DNA from: Spartobacteria bacterium
GTDB taxonomy: Bacteria; Verrucomicrobiota; Verrucomicrobiia; Chthoniobacterales; UBA6821
Length of the DNA stretch: 13,762 nt
Reading direction: 5' to 3'
Assembly (NCBI GenBank): GCA_947466005.1
Contig: CANIBV010000030.1
Coordinates: forward strand, 1-13,762
Made by a program: the position numbers and the translations under genes. The stretch's first letter is position 1, and each line of letters begins with the position of its first letter. Under the pieces are notes generated by a model. It did not search any database. It had not been told where the DNA came from and saw only the letters and a program-made list of their open reading frames with translations. Shown one piece after another: positions 1 to 7,041 of the stretch.

Positions 1-351
1 AAGGGTGAGCTTTTCCAGGGAGATCTCCTCGATGACCCAGTATCCCTGCATGAGTGAAGCGGGCCGCAGTCGTGCGTGAAGGCCGTCGGCGTTGAGCTGC
101 TTGAGGGAGGAGGTTTCTGATCCCGAGGCCTCCAGGCTGGAGGAGGAGACTCCGAGCCATCCCCAGTGTAGTGGAGCCAGTTTGGCCGAGGCATGCAGGG
201 CGCCCGAGGTTCTTTCCTGAATCAGGAGGCGGCACTCTTCGCTACGCAACCATTGGAAGAGCATCGCACCCCCCGTCACGCCAGCCGCAACGACCAGTAG
301 CAGAGGGATGAACCAGAGGAGGTGAATTCGTTGACGACGGACCTGAAGCAC
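1..351 (-). CDS. Membrane-anchored protein, N-terminal part (AsmA-like?), runs off left edge
   Basis: An open frame of 117 codons begins at a GTG (351-349) and is still open at base 1, so only the N-terminus is visible. A stop (TGA, 354-352) lies directly upstream in frame, so the start cannot be earlier. The protein opens with basic residues (VRRQR), then one hydrophobic segment at about residues 9-29, and continues as an apparently exported domain. That region ends in a stretch reading MQGYWVIEEISLEKLTL. This layout, an N-terminal anchor followed by a 'shell' region with phrases of the type 'xxI-x-x-I-x-L-x-x-x', resembles AsmA/DUF748-type envelope proteins, but the fragment is too short to be sure. 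No clear ribosome binding site precedes the GTG. The gene is divergent from queF. Coding is well supported; the function is a guess. Confidence 0.6.
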   Translation of the reverse strand, partial: MLQVRRQRIHLLWFIPLLLVVAAGVTGGAMLFQWLRSEECRLLIQERTSGALHASAKLAPLHWGWLGVSSSSLEASGSETSSLKQLNADGLHARLRPASLMQGYWVIEEISLEKLTL

Positions 352-465
352 TCATTCTGATTACACCATCCCGCACGCCAAGGAAAGGGGGTAGCTGTTG
401 AAGGAACACGCGACGGAGTGACTTCGGGCTTGGTTCGTGATGACCTCTGGGGAACCATCGTTCGT

Positions 466-969
466 ATGGCTAGGAAACTTCGCACCACCACCAGCGGCAC
501 CATTCGCGCCGCTCTCACCACGAAAACAAATGCCCCCGACTCTCTCACGTTGCTGGGCGGCGGCCCGATGCCGCAGCTTTCCTCACCGGATGAAGCGGTC
601 TTGGAGACCTTCGTCAGCCCTTCTGCCCGCGACTACGAGGTCACCTTTTTCACCAAGGAATTCACCTCCCATTGCCCGGTGACCGGTCAGCCCGACTTCG
701 CTGAAATCACCATCCGTTACACCCCTGACCGCCGCTGCATCGAGAGCAAGTCGCTCAAGCAATACCTTGGGGCCTACCGGAACCAGGCTGTCTTCGCCGA
801 GGGGATCACCAACCGCATCCTGGACGATGTGGTTCGGGCGATTGCTCCAAGACATGCCGTGGTAGTCGGGGATTTCTCCCCGCGCGGAGGCATTGGCATC
901 CGGGTGGAAGCGGTGCATGAGGCAACCCGAGAGGGAAGAAAGGTTCCTTCCTCCAAAAAAAGCAGGTGA
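466..969 (+). CDS. queF: NADPH-dependent 7-cyano-7-deazaguanine reductase QueF
   Basis: QueF reduces the nitrile of preQ0 to the amine of preQ1, using NADPH, in cytoplasmic queuosine precursor synthesis. The protein has 168 residues, close to the short single-domain (Bacillus-type) form. Visible signatures are FTSHCPVTGQPDF, holding the nucleophilic cysteine (Cys70) and the acid seven residues later (Asp77), and the family motif ESKSLK (93-98) followed by YLGAYRN. The C-terminal SPRGGIGI also matches the family. The ATG at 466 is chosen because the LTLLG block that begins the conserved region follows within 30 residues. An in-frame GTG at 418 would add 16 residues and cannot be excluded; neither start has a strong ribosome binding site. 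The stop overlaps the queC start by four bases (GTGA), indicating an operon. Confidence 0.95.
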   Translation: MARKLRTTTSGTIRAALTTKTNAPDSLTLLGGGPMPQLSSPDEAVLETFVSPSARDYEVTFFTKEFTSHCPVTGQPDFAEITIRYTPDRRCIESKSLKQYLGAYRNQAVFAEGITNRILDDVVRAIAPRHAVVVGDFSPRGGIGIRVEAVHEATREGRKVPSSKKSR

Positions 970-1673
970 AGGTCGTCGTCCTGCTGAGCGGCGGACTTGA
1001 CTCCGTCACCGCCCTTTATGATGCCCTCCGTGCACACGAGGTGGTGGCGGCGCTTAGCTTCGACTATGGGGCGAAGCACCATGCCTGTGAGTTGCCCATG
1101 GCGGCCTGGCAGTGCTCCCGGGCGGGGATTCCCCACCAGACGGCCCCGCTGGATTTTGTGGCCCGTGAGTTTCAGTCCGCTCTGCTGCGGAGCGGCGGGG
1201 AGATTCCCGACGGGCATTATGAGGAGGAGTCGATGCGCGGTACGGTGGTCCCCTTCCGGAACGGGATCATGCTCGCCATCGCCGCCGGCTTTGCGGAGAG
1301 CTGCGGTGCCGGGGGGGTCGTCATCGCCGCGCATGCCGGCGACCACGCCATCTATCCCGACTGCCGCGAGAGCTTTATGGAGCCCATGGCTAGCGCCATC
1401 CGGGAGGGCACCTATGCGAGGATAGAACTCCTGCGGCCCTTCGTGGCGATGAACAAGGCCGCCATTGTGAGAAGGGGGGCAGAGCTGGGCGTCGACTTTT
1501 CCCACACATGGTCCTGCTACAAGGGTGGCGAGATCCACTGCGGAACCTGCGGAACCTGCGTAGAACGGCGGGAGGCTTTTTTGATCGCTGGGACCCCCGA
1601 TCCAACCGCCTACCTGAAGTCAGGCCCGTTGCCCCTCCGACCTGAATTGAAACCGGAATCTTCAATTACCTGA
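966..1673 (+). CDS. queC: 7-cyano-7-deazaguanine synthase QueC
   Basis: QueC is an ATP-dependent ligase that converts 7-carboxy-7-deazaguanine, ammonia and ATP to preQ0, the substrate of QueF encoded just upstream. The 235-residue protein starts at a GTG. That start is fixed by the N-type ATP pyrophosphatase loop SGGLDS at residues 8-13, which needs the short beta strand before it. The C-terminal zinc site is complete: Cys184, Cys192, Cys195 and Cys198 in a SCYKGG...HCGTCGTC arrangement. Other family blocks are FDYG (32-35), VPFRNG (95-100) and AAHAGDHAIYPDCR (121-134). The gene overlaps queF by four bases and queE by one base (TGATG), so the three are probably translated from one message. 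Confidence 0.96.
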   Translation: MKVVVLLSGGLDSVTALYDALRAHEVVAALSFDYGAKHHACELPMAAWQCSRAGIPHQTAPLDFVAREFQSALLRSGGEIPDGHYEEESMRGTVVPFRNGIMLAIAAGFAESCGAGGVVIAAHAGDHAIYPDCRESFMEPMASAIREGTYARIELLRPFVAMNKAAIVRRGAELGVDFSHTWSCYKGGEIHCGTCGTCVERREAFLIAGTPDPTAYLKSGPLPLRPELKPESSIT

Positions 1674-2371
1674 TGCGCATCTCGGAGATCTTCCATTCGA
1701 TTCAAGGGGAGGGATTGCTTTTGGGAGTCCCTTCCGTCTTTGTACGCACCTCGGGCTGCAACCTCCGTTGCCGCTGGTGCGACACGCCGTATGCCTCCTG
1801 GAATCCCGAGGGGAAAGAGATGGATCTTCCGGAGATCATGGAGAGAGTACGCTCCTACGACTGCCCTCATGTCGTGCTGACCGGGGGGGAGCCGATGGTG
1901 GCTTCGGGCATCGAGGCTCTGGCCGCAACTCTCCGTGCCGAGGGGATTCACATCACAATCGAGACCGCGGGCACGATCGCGCCTGGGGGGATCGCCTGTG
2001 ATCTCGCGTCCCTTAGCCCCAAACTGGCAAACTCAAACCCCGATTTGGAAATGGCCGGCGCATGGCGTGAGCGCCACGAATCGACCCGCCTGCAGCCCGA
2101 CGTCATCCGCCAGTGGCTGGAAAGAGGCTCCAGTCAGCTCAAGTTTGTGGTGACCCGGGTCGAGGATCTTCCCGAGATCGAAGAACTGCTTAACGAAGTG
2201 GGTGCCATTCCGGGATTCACCCGCGACAGAGTTCTGCTTATGCCGGAGGGAATCGACGTTGAGACCCTTCGTGAAAGGGGGCCACTCGTCGCCGAATTAT
2301 GCCTCGAGCATGGATTCCGCTTCGCGCCGAGGATTCAGATTGAACTCTTCGGTAATACTAGGGGTACTTAG
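1673..2371 (+). CDS. queE: 7-carboxy-7-deazaguanine synthase QueE (radical SAM)
   Basis: QueE is a radical S-adenosylmethionine enzyme that contracts 6-carboxytetrahydropterin to 7-carboxy-7-deazaguanine, the substrate of QueC. The 232-residue protein starts with RISEIFHSIQGEG, the typical QueE opening. The [4Fe-4S] ligands form the CX3CX2C motif at Cys29, Cys33 and Cys36 (CNLRCRWCDTPYA), and the SAM-binding TGGEP is at 70-74. LSPKLANS (about 114-121) and QLKFVV further on are also family blocks. Length is normal for the family. The ATG shares one base with the queC stop. The gene order queF-queC-queE lacks queD, which supplies the QueE substrate and must lie elsewhere if the pathway is complete. 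A probable terminator follows at 2400-2423. Confidence 0.95.
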   Translation: MRISEIFHSIQGEGLLLGVPSVFVRTSGCNLRCRWCDTPYASWNPEGKEMDLPEIMERVRSYDCPHVVLTGGEPMVASGIEALAATLRAEGIHITIETAGTIAPGGIACDLASLSPKLANSNPDLEMAGAWRERHESTRLQPDVIRQWLERGSSQLKFVVTRVEDLPEIEELLNEVGAIPGFTRDRVLLMPEGIDVETLRERGPLVAELCLEHGFRFAPRIQIELFGNTRGT

Positions 2372-2399
2372 AGTAGGGCGTACGCTTTTTGCTCGCTCG

Positions 2400-2423
2400 C
2401 GCCCGCTCGTCTTGGGCGTTTTT
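2400..2423 (+). terminator. Probable intrinsic terminator of the que operon
   Basis: A five-base-pair GC stem (CGCCC 2400-2404 with GGGCG 2414-2418, extendable by one G-U pair) encloses a nine-base loop and is followed directly by five T residues (2419-2423). It lies 28 bases after the queE stop and upstream of the next gene, where a terminator is expected. The stem is short, so strength is uncertain. Confidence 0.6.
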
Positions 2424-2553
2424 CACCGCATCCAATTTTACGATGCCCCTGAGCCACCATAGAGAAAATTCAAACGAATCCTTCAATCCAAAAACCGTCT
2501 TTTCTAGTTCCGGATTGCAAAAAAATGCTGTGAGCCTTATCGCGAGAGGGTTT

Positions 2554-3483
2554 ATGCAGCTCATTACCCGACTTATTCTCTGTACACTGATAGTTGCCTT
2601 TCCGCTCGGATCCCTCCGAGCCGAAAGCTCGATCATCGTTGATAATCAGACCGGTCGCATTCTGGAGGGAGTGAACGCCAACCAAAAGCTTCAGATTGCG
2701 AGCCTCACCAAGTTGGCCTTGGCCATGGTTGCACTCGATTGGTCGGACCTGAAGAAGGGGAACCTCGATCAGACTGCGACTGTTCCGGAAGCAGCGATCT
2801 CGACCACGGGAGGGATCAATCCGCTCGGTCTTCAGGTGGGAGATGTCCTGACGCTCCGTGACCTCCTGTTTGCCTGCCTGCTGAATTCTGACAATGTTGC
2901 GGCGGTGACGCTGGCTGATCACCTCGGTCGCTCGCTCCCTAATCCAACGGGTCTTGATCCCATCGGAAACACTGTCTCGCAGATGAATGCGCTGGCCCGC
3001 CAGTTGGGGATGCGCCGCACGCTTTTTCTCAATCCCCACGGCCTCGACACGCCCGAGGGACAGGCCCGCCCCTACTCCTCGGCCTCTGATCTGGCACGTC
3101 TGACGCGATACGCCTATTCAAAGTCGGGTCTCTCGTTTTATGTCTCGCAGCCAACCCGTGAGATCCATATCCAACGCGGAGGAGCAAGCCTCGGCGTCCA
3201 GCTTGCCAATACGAACAAGCTGCTGGGTGCCGATCATATCGACGGGGTGAAGACCGGTCGCACTTCCCGTGCCGGAGATTGCATCATCCTGAGTTCCGAG
3301 CACACGCCCGAAGTGTCCCGCCAGGGAGACACTGTCTTTACCACGCCGCGCCGGATCGTTGTGGTCCTGCTTGGAGGATCGAATCGCGAGCAGGAGGGAG
3401 CGGCGCTTGTTCAGCGCGGTTGGGCTCTCTACAATGACTGGGCGGCGAAGGGTCGTCAGGCCAAGCCCTCCAACTCCCTGTAA
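2554..3483 (+). CDS. Secreted D-alanyl-D-alanine carboxypeptidase, S11 family
   Basis: This is a penicillin-binding serine peptidase of family S11, which removes the terminal D-alanine of peptidoglycan stem peptides. The 309-residue protein carries all three active-site motifs: SxxK as S50-L-T-K53, SxN as S112-D-N114, and K233-T-G235. Residues 1-23 form a signal peptide (LILCTLIVAFPLG core) with a likely signal peptidase I site after LRA; there is no lipobox. The open frame extends upstream to 2389, but the extra part covers the que terminator and is not protein-like. The ATG at 2554 has a purine-rich GAGAGGG just upstream and starts the signal peptide directly. It is shorter than PBP5-type enzymes and seems to lack their C-terminal beta domain and amphipathic anchor. 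pfk starts 27 bases later. It is related to the lipoprotein at 6006. Confidence 0.9.
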   Translation: MQLITRLILCTLIVAFPLGSLRAESSIIVDNQTGRILEGVNANQKLQIASLTKLALAMVALDWSDLKKGNLDQTATVPEAAISTTGGINPLGLQVGDVLTLRDLLFACLLNSDNVAAVTLADHLGRSLPNPTGLDPIGNTVSQMNALARQLGMRRTLFLNPHGLDTPEGQARPYSSASDLARLTRYAYSKSGLSFYVSQPTREIHIQRGGASLGVQLANTNKLLGADHIDGVKTGRTSRAGDCIILSSEHTPEVSRQGDTVFTTPRRIVVVLLGGSNREQEGAALVQRGWALYNDWAAKGRQAKPSNSL

Positions 3484-3510
3484 CACGCACCAACGCCTTT
3501 CACGAACGTC

Positions 3511-4593
3511 ATGTCAAAAAAACGAATTGGCGTTCTCACGAGCGGGGGAGATTGCCCCGGGCTGAATGCCGTCCTGCGCGGGATTTACTGCGCCTCCGAG
3601 GAAATGGGATGGGAGGTGCTCGGATTTCGTGACGGCTTCGAGGGAATGCTACCTGAGGGCGGCGACACGATGCCGCTGACCCGTGAGAATACGGCCGGGA
3701 TCATGCAGGTGGGGGGAACCATCCTGGGCACCACTAACAAGGGACACTTCACCTCGAAGATTGGGGGTGGCGACAAGGCCATGATTCCCGAAGAGGTAAT
3801 CGGCAAGGCTTCCAAGACCTGCCGTGACCTCAATCTCTCCGCCGTCATTGCGATCGGTGGTGATGGCTCGATGAGCACGGCGCTTCAACTCTACCGCGCG
3901 GGATTCCCTATGATCGGCGTGCCGAAGACGATCGACAATGATCTCGAGGCGACAGCGATGACCTTTGGGTTTGATTCGGCTGTCGCCTGCGTGACCGATG
4001 CGCTCGACCGGCTCCACACCACGGCGGCGAGTCATAAACGGGCGATCATCGTTCAGGTGATGGGCCGTCACGCCGGATGGATTGCCCTCTGGGGTGGTAT
4101 CGCGGGTGCCGCAGATGTCATCCTGATTCCGGAAATTCCCTTTTCCCTTGAGAAGGTGGCTGAGGTTGTCCAGCGCCGCGATGCGTCGGGCTTCAAGAGC
4201 ACGATGATCGTTGTCGCCGAGGGTGCGCGCACACGCCATGGACAGCAGTTTCGGAGGCAATCCTCCAGTGGCGAATGGCGACTGGGGGGCGTGGGGGAAA
4301 TGCTCGCGAAGGAAGTCGAAGCCCGTAGCGGGAAGGAGACACGCGTCTGCGTGCTGGGTCATCTCCAGCGTGGAGGTGATCCCACGACACTCGATCGCAT
4401 TCTGGGAACGCGTTTTGGTGTGAAGGCCGTGCAACTCGCCAAGGAGGAACGCTTCGGAACCATGGTGAGCTACCAGAACTACGAGGTCCTGGATGTCCCG
4501 ATCGCCGATGCGGTTCACCGGCTGAAAAGGGTTCCCCCCTCCAGCCAGCTTGTCGAGACGGCCCGGGCTGTGGGCATCAGTTTCGGAGACTAG
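3511..4593 (+). CDS. pfkA: 6-phosphofructokinase, probably ATP-dependent with Lys124-type site
   Basis: Phosphofructokinase phosphorylates fructose 6-phosphate to fructose 1,6-bisphosphate, the committed step of glycolysis. The 360-residue protein has the phosphoryl donor loop TSGGDCPGLNA (10-20), GGDGS (116-120), the catalytic PKTIDND (138-144), MGRHAGW (184-190) and LGHLQRGG (282-289). Two positions decide donor use in this family. The residue equivalent to E. coli Gly104 is Gly119, the ATP-type state, while that equivalent to E. coli Gly124 is Lys139, the state of pyrophosphate enzymes and of some ATP enzymes (group III, actinobacterial type). The combination favours ATP, but pyrophosphate use cannot be ruled out from sequence. 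The ATG at 3511 has no obvious ribosome binding site. The gene lies 27 bases after the carboxypeptidase and one base before apt. Confidence 0.93.
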   Translation: MSKKRIGVLTSGGDCPGLNAVLRGIYCASEEMGWEVLGFRDGFEGMLPEGGDTMPLTRENTAGIMQVGGTILGTTNKGHFTSKIGGGDKAMIPEEVIGKASKTCRDLNLSAVIAIGGDGSMSTALQLYRAGFPMIGVPKTIDNDLEATAMTFGFDSAVACVTDALDRLHTTAASHKRAIIVQVMGRHAGWIALWGGIAGAADVILIPEIPFSLEKVAEVVQRRDASGFKSTMIVVAEGARTRHGQQFRRQSSSGEWRLGGVGEMLAKEVEARSGKETRVCVLGHLQRGGDPTTLDRILGTRFGVKAVQLAKEERFGTMVSYQNYEVLDVPIADAVHRLKRVPPSSQLVETARAVGISFGD

Positions 4594-4594
4594 T

Positions 4595-5122
4595 ATGCCT
4601 GCGACCGATCTTCGGACTGGGATCCGTTCCATCCCCGACTTCCCCAAGGAGGGGATTCTCTTCCGGGATTTGTCTCCACTGCTCGAAGATGCAGCGCTCT
4701 TCCACGAATCCATCGATCGTCTGGCTGCCGAATGCTCTAAGTTCTCCCCTACGAAGATCGTCGGGCTTGATGCCCGGGGATTTATTTTTGGAGCGGCCCT
4801 CGCCTACAAGCTGGGGGTTGGATTCGTCCCCGTGCGTAAGAAAGGGAAGCTCCCCTTCCGCACGATCTCCCACGCCTACGAGTTGGAGTATGGGTCGGCA
4901 GAGTTTGAGATTCATTGCGACAGCATCAAGCAGGGTGAGGCTGTTGTGCTCGTGGATGATCTGCTTGCTACCGGCGGAACGGCTCACGCCGCCCTTCACT
5001 TGCTTCATCAACTGGAGGCGAAAGTGCTCCTCGCCCTCTTCGTCGTGGAGCTCAAGGTGCTGGGTGGTCGGGCCCATCTTGCCCCGATCGAAGTGCGCTC
5101 GCTGATTGCATACGCAGATTAG
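4595..5122 (+). CDS. apt: Adenine phosphoribosyltransferase
   Basis: Apt salvages adenine by joining it to PRPP to give AMP and pyrophosphate in the cytoplasm. The 175-residue protein has the family N-terminus (IPDFPKEGILFRDLSPLL, 13-30), GLDARGFIFG (57-66), VPVRKKGKLP (78-87) and the PRPP-binding signature VVLVDDLLATGGT (117-129). Length is typical. The ATG at 4595 is chosen because it starts just before the conserved N-terminus and has GGAG eight bases upstream inside the pfk stop region. A longer frame from 4550 would overlap pfk by 44 bases without adding conserved sequence. Only one base separates it from the pfk stop, so translational coupling is likely. The pairing of pfk and apt has no clear metabolic logic and may only reflect shared housekeeping expression. 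Confidence 0.95.
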   Translation: MPATDLRTGIRSIPDFPKEGILFRDLSPLLEDAALFHESIDRLAAECSKFSPTKIVGLDARGFIFGAALAYKLGVGFVPVRKKGKLPFRTISHAYELEYGSAEFEIHCDSIKQGEAVVLVDDLLATGGTAHAALHLLHQLEAKVLLALFVVELKVLGGRAHLAPIEVRSLIAYAD

Positions 5123-5162
5123 GATCCTTTCTTGCGGAAAGAATATTCTATAGAGCAGCTAG

Positions 5163-5224
5163 TTAAGGAGCCACTGATTAAATCCCACAACGGCCTCAAT
5201 GCGATTTAATCAGTGGTTCCTTAA
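5163..5224. repeat. 62-bp near-perfect palindrome, MITE-like, at the 3' end of the PAP2 gene
   Basis: Arms of 22 bases at 5163-5184 and 5203-5224 are reverse complements except for one position (C at 5171 or 5172 opposite T at 5217, still a G-U pair in RNA) and flank an 18-base spacer. Both outer ends are TTAA, so the core 5167-5220 would have the 18-base terminal repeat GGARCCACTGATTAAATC with a TTAA flank. That fits a small non-autonomous element with a target duplication of the YTAR type known for IS5-group transposases; this origin is inferred. No T-run follows on either strand, so it is a poor intrinsic terminator, though a hairpin could still protect the convergent apt and PAP2 messages. 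The PAP2 reading frame ends inside it. Confidence 0.8.
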
Positions 5225-5903
5225 GTCGATTATTCAGTGGCGGCCTGACGATGCAATCCACCCTTCCCCGCCTGCCGAGGAATTCCCAGACAAGCCAGGC
5301 GATCACCAGAGCCATGGTGGCTGCCGTGACCACGTCGGAGGGGTGATGGGCTCCCAGCAGGATGCGGGAGAGCGCAACGGAGGACGCCGCAACAAGGGCA
5401 AGGAGACCCCATCCCGGTGCGGCGAAAAGAATAACCCCCGCAAACCCGACGGCCGTCGCGGTGTGACCCGAGGGAAAGCTGTTGAAATCGGCTTCACCGA
5501 TCAGCCACTTCTCCGCCTGTCTCGGTCCATACCATCCCATTTCGGCGGCGGCACGAGGGCGGGTTCTCCCGGTCGTGAGTCGCGAGAGATTTACGGTCAT
5601 GCCGGCCAACGTGGAGGCAATCATTGCGGCGATCAGGATTCGTTGCCATCGGACATTCCGGAACCAACGCGCGATGAGCGTCCCGATGACTCCGAGGAGC
5701 ATTAATTCGGGCCAGTCACCATATTCACTCAGGCGTCCTGCGATAGGACTCCTGCTCCAGTGACCCGAATTGGAATCGAGCACCAGGTGCTTCACCGGCG
5801 TATCAAGCAGGAATGATCCCGCGATGGCCGCCAGGGCGACGACCGCAATAATCAACGGCGCCAGGAAAGGATGACGGGATTCGTGCCGCGGTGAGAAAAA
5901 CAT
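5196..5903 (-). CDS. PAP2-family membrane phosphatase
   Basis: This is an integral membrane phosphatase of the PAP2 superfamily, which contains undecaprenyl-pyrophosphate phosphatases and phosphatidate or phosphatidylglycerophosphate phosphatases. Substrate is not fixed by sequence. In 235 residues the three motifs are in order. Motif 1 is R108-x6-R115-P116, where the usual leading lysine is arginine. Motif 2 is P144-S-G-H147. Motif 3 is S179-R-x5-H186-x2-S189-D190. Hydrophobic segments lie near residues 13-33, 66-80, 88-106, 150-172 and 192-208. Its ATG (5903) has no clear ribosome binding site and is divergent from the lipoprotein carboxypeptidase. The last nine residues (LKEPLIKSH) are encoded by one arm and the spacer of the palindromic repeat, so the natural C-terminus may have been altered by that element. 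Confidence 0.88.
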   Translation of the reverse strand: MFFSPRHESRHPFLAPLIIAVVALAAIAGSFLLDTPVKHLVLDSNSGHWSRSPIAGRLSEYGDWPELMLLGVIGTLIARWFRNVRWQRILIAAMIASTLAGMTVNLSRLTTGRTRPRAAAEMGWYGPRQAEKWLIGEADFNSFPSGHTATAVGFAGVILFAAPGWGLLALVAASSVALSRILLGAHHPSDVVTAATMALVIAWLVWEFLGRRGRVDCIVRPPLNNRLKEPLIKSH

Positions 5904-6005
5904 GGATCTGCAGTTCGTTCTGTGGGCGTCCTTCGGTCAAGCTCGGAAGCATGCTCGTCAGATTGTTTAGCTTGCTCGAGATGTTTTTGCAGGTACGGAA
6001 GAGTA

Positions 6006-6881
6006 ATGCCATTGCTTCAATTATTCGTTTCTTGCGGGCTGATGCTCCTGCTCGCGGGGTGTGCTCTCGATGAACCTGCGCCATCCCGGATGCCACCCCC
6101 GGTACAGCAGGAGACCGTCGTTGCCCCCCACGCACCCACTTCTGTCTGGCCCGCGAATGCCCCCTCCATCAAGGCTGTCTCCGCAATTCTGATCGATGCC
6201 CGCACCGGACAGACACTCTACCAAAAGAATGCCGACGAGCCGCGTCAGGTTGCCAGCACCCAGAAACTTTTGACCGCGTTGATCGTGGCCGAACAGGATC
6301 CGCTGGATTCTCCGGTGCATATCGAAATGGCGGACACCACCGTTGAACCGACCAAGGTGGGTGTCCGTGCCGGAGAGAACTACCCCAGGCGGCAACTCCT
6401 GAAGGCGATGCTGGTGAAGAGCGCCAACGACTGCGCCGCCGCGCTTGCCCGGTCACATTCCGGAAGTCTCGGGGTATTTGCAGGTGAGATGGATCGCCTG
6501 GCTGCACGTTGCGGGGCTACCTGCTCCCACTTCGTGAATCCCCATGGCCTCCCCGCCGCCCAGCACTCCACCGCTCGTGACATGGCCCGCATCGCCTTCC
6601 GAGCCTACCGCAATCCAGACCTTAGGGAGGTCATGGCGCTGCGGTCCTACTGCTTCCGTTATGCCAGTGGGCGCCTCTGCTTCCTCGATCCGACCAACAA
6701 ACTCCTGCAGCGCTCCCCGTACTTCAACGGAATGAAGACAGGGTACACGGAATCAGCGGGCAAATGCCTCATTTGCAGCTACAGCAAAGGAGGAAGGGAT
6801 CTCATCCTTGTCCAACTTGGCAGCCATGCCCCGGTGATCTTCGATGACGCCCAGCGCATCGTCGATTGGGCGAACCATTGA
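6006..6881 (+). CDS. Lipoprotein D-alanyl-D-alanine carboxypeptidase, S11 family
   Basis: A second S11 penicillin-binding peptidase, expected to trim peptidoglycan D-alanine from a membrane-anchored position. Residues 1-19 form a lipoprotein signal with lipobox L16-A-G-C19, followed by a Pro-rich linker to about residue 55. Active-site motifs are S84-T-Q-K87, S139-A-N141 and K244-T-G246. The 291-residue length again leaves no room for a PBP5-type C-terminal domain. The ATG at 6006 is preceded by GGAAG at good spacing and starts the signal peptide; the open frame continues upstream to 5922 but adds nothing signal-like. Beyond the lipidated Cys19 the mature part has seven cysteines (143, 169, 173, 216, 225, 254, 257), many for an exported enzyme, and disulfides are possible. 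It is divergent from the PAP2 phosphatase and convergent with pyk. Confidence 0.9.
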   Translation: MPLLQLFVSCGLMLLLAGCALDEPAPSRMPPPVQQETVVAPHAPTSVWPANAPSIKAVSAILIDARTGQTLYQKNADEPRQVASTQKLLTALIVAEQDPLDSPVHIEMADTTVEPTKVGVRAGENYPRRQLLKAMLVKSANDCAAALARSHSGSLGVFAGEMDRLAARCGATCSHFVNPHGLPAAQHSTARDMARIAFRAYRNPDLREVMALRSYCFRYASGRLCFLDPTNKLLQRSPYFNGMKTGYTESAGKCLICSYSKGGRDLILVQLGSHAPVIFDDAQRIVDWANH

Positions 6882-6959
6882 GAGGGCACAGCGAGGAACC
6901 GGAAATTCAGCGCCCTGAAAGGATACAAGCAGGAGAAAAAGCAGGTCTCGCTGGACATG

Positions 6960-6993
6960 AAAAAGCTCACCTAGTTGCCTGGGCGAGCTTTTC
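6960..6993. terminator. Bidirectional intrinsic terminator between S11 lipoprotein and pyk genes
   Basis: The stem AAAAGCTC (6961-6968) pairs with GAGCTTTT (6985-6992) around a 16-base loop that can pair further with small bulges. Read on the plus strand the stem ends in T4; read on the minus strand it ends in T5 (complement of 6960-6964). It lies 79 bases after the carboxypeptidase stop and 49 bases after the pyk stop, so it can serve both convergent genes. Confidence 0.65.
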
Positions 6994-7041
6994 CGTGTGA
7001 AGCGGCGGGCAGGAGAGCTCCAGGTCCCCGGGAGATTAGGA

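Noticed and set aside
352..465. PreQ1 riboswitch upstream of queF
   Set aside because: A GGGGGTAGCTG stretch drew attention, but I could not fit the class I hairpin and A-rich tail or the larger class II fold, so no feature is claimed.
774..1538. Minus-strand frame of 254 residues opposite queC
   Set aside because: It is a shadow spanning the queF-queC junction; the plus strand carries both complete enzymes.
2515..2543. Promoter TTGCAA-17-TATCGC before the S11 peptidase gene
   Set aside because: The -10 match is poor and the transcript would begin only a few bases before the ATG, inside the likely ribosome binding site.
3649..4713. Minus-strand frame of 354 residues opposite pfk
   Set aside because: It is a shadow of phosphofructokinase with no family features; the plus-strand frame has all catalytic motifs.
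5163..5224. Strong intrinsic terminator for apt or the PAP2 gene
   Set aside because: The hairpin would be stable, but no T-run follows on either strand, so it is reported as a repeat and not as a terminator.
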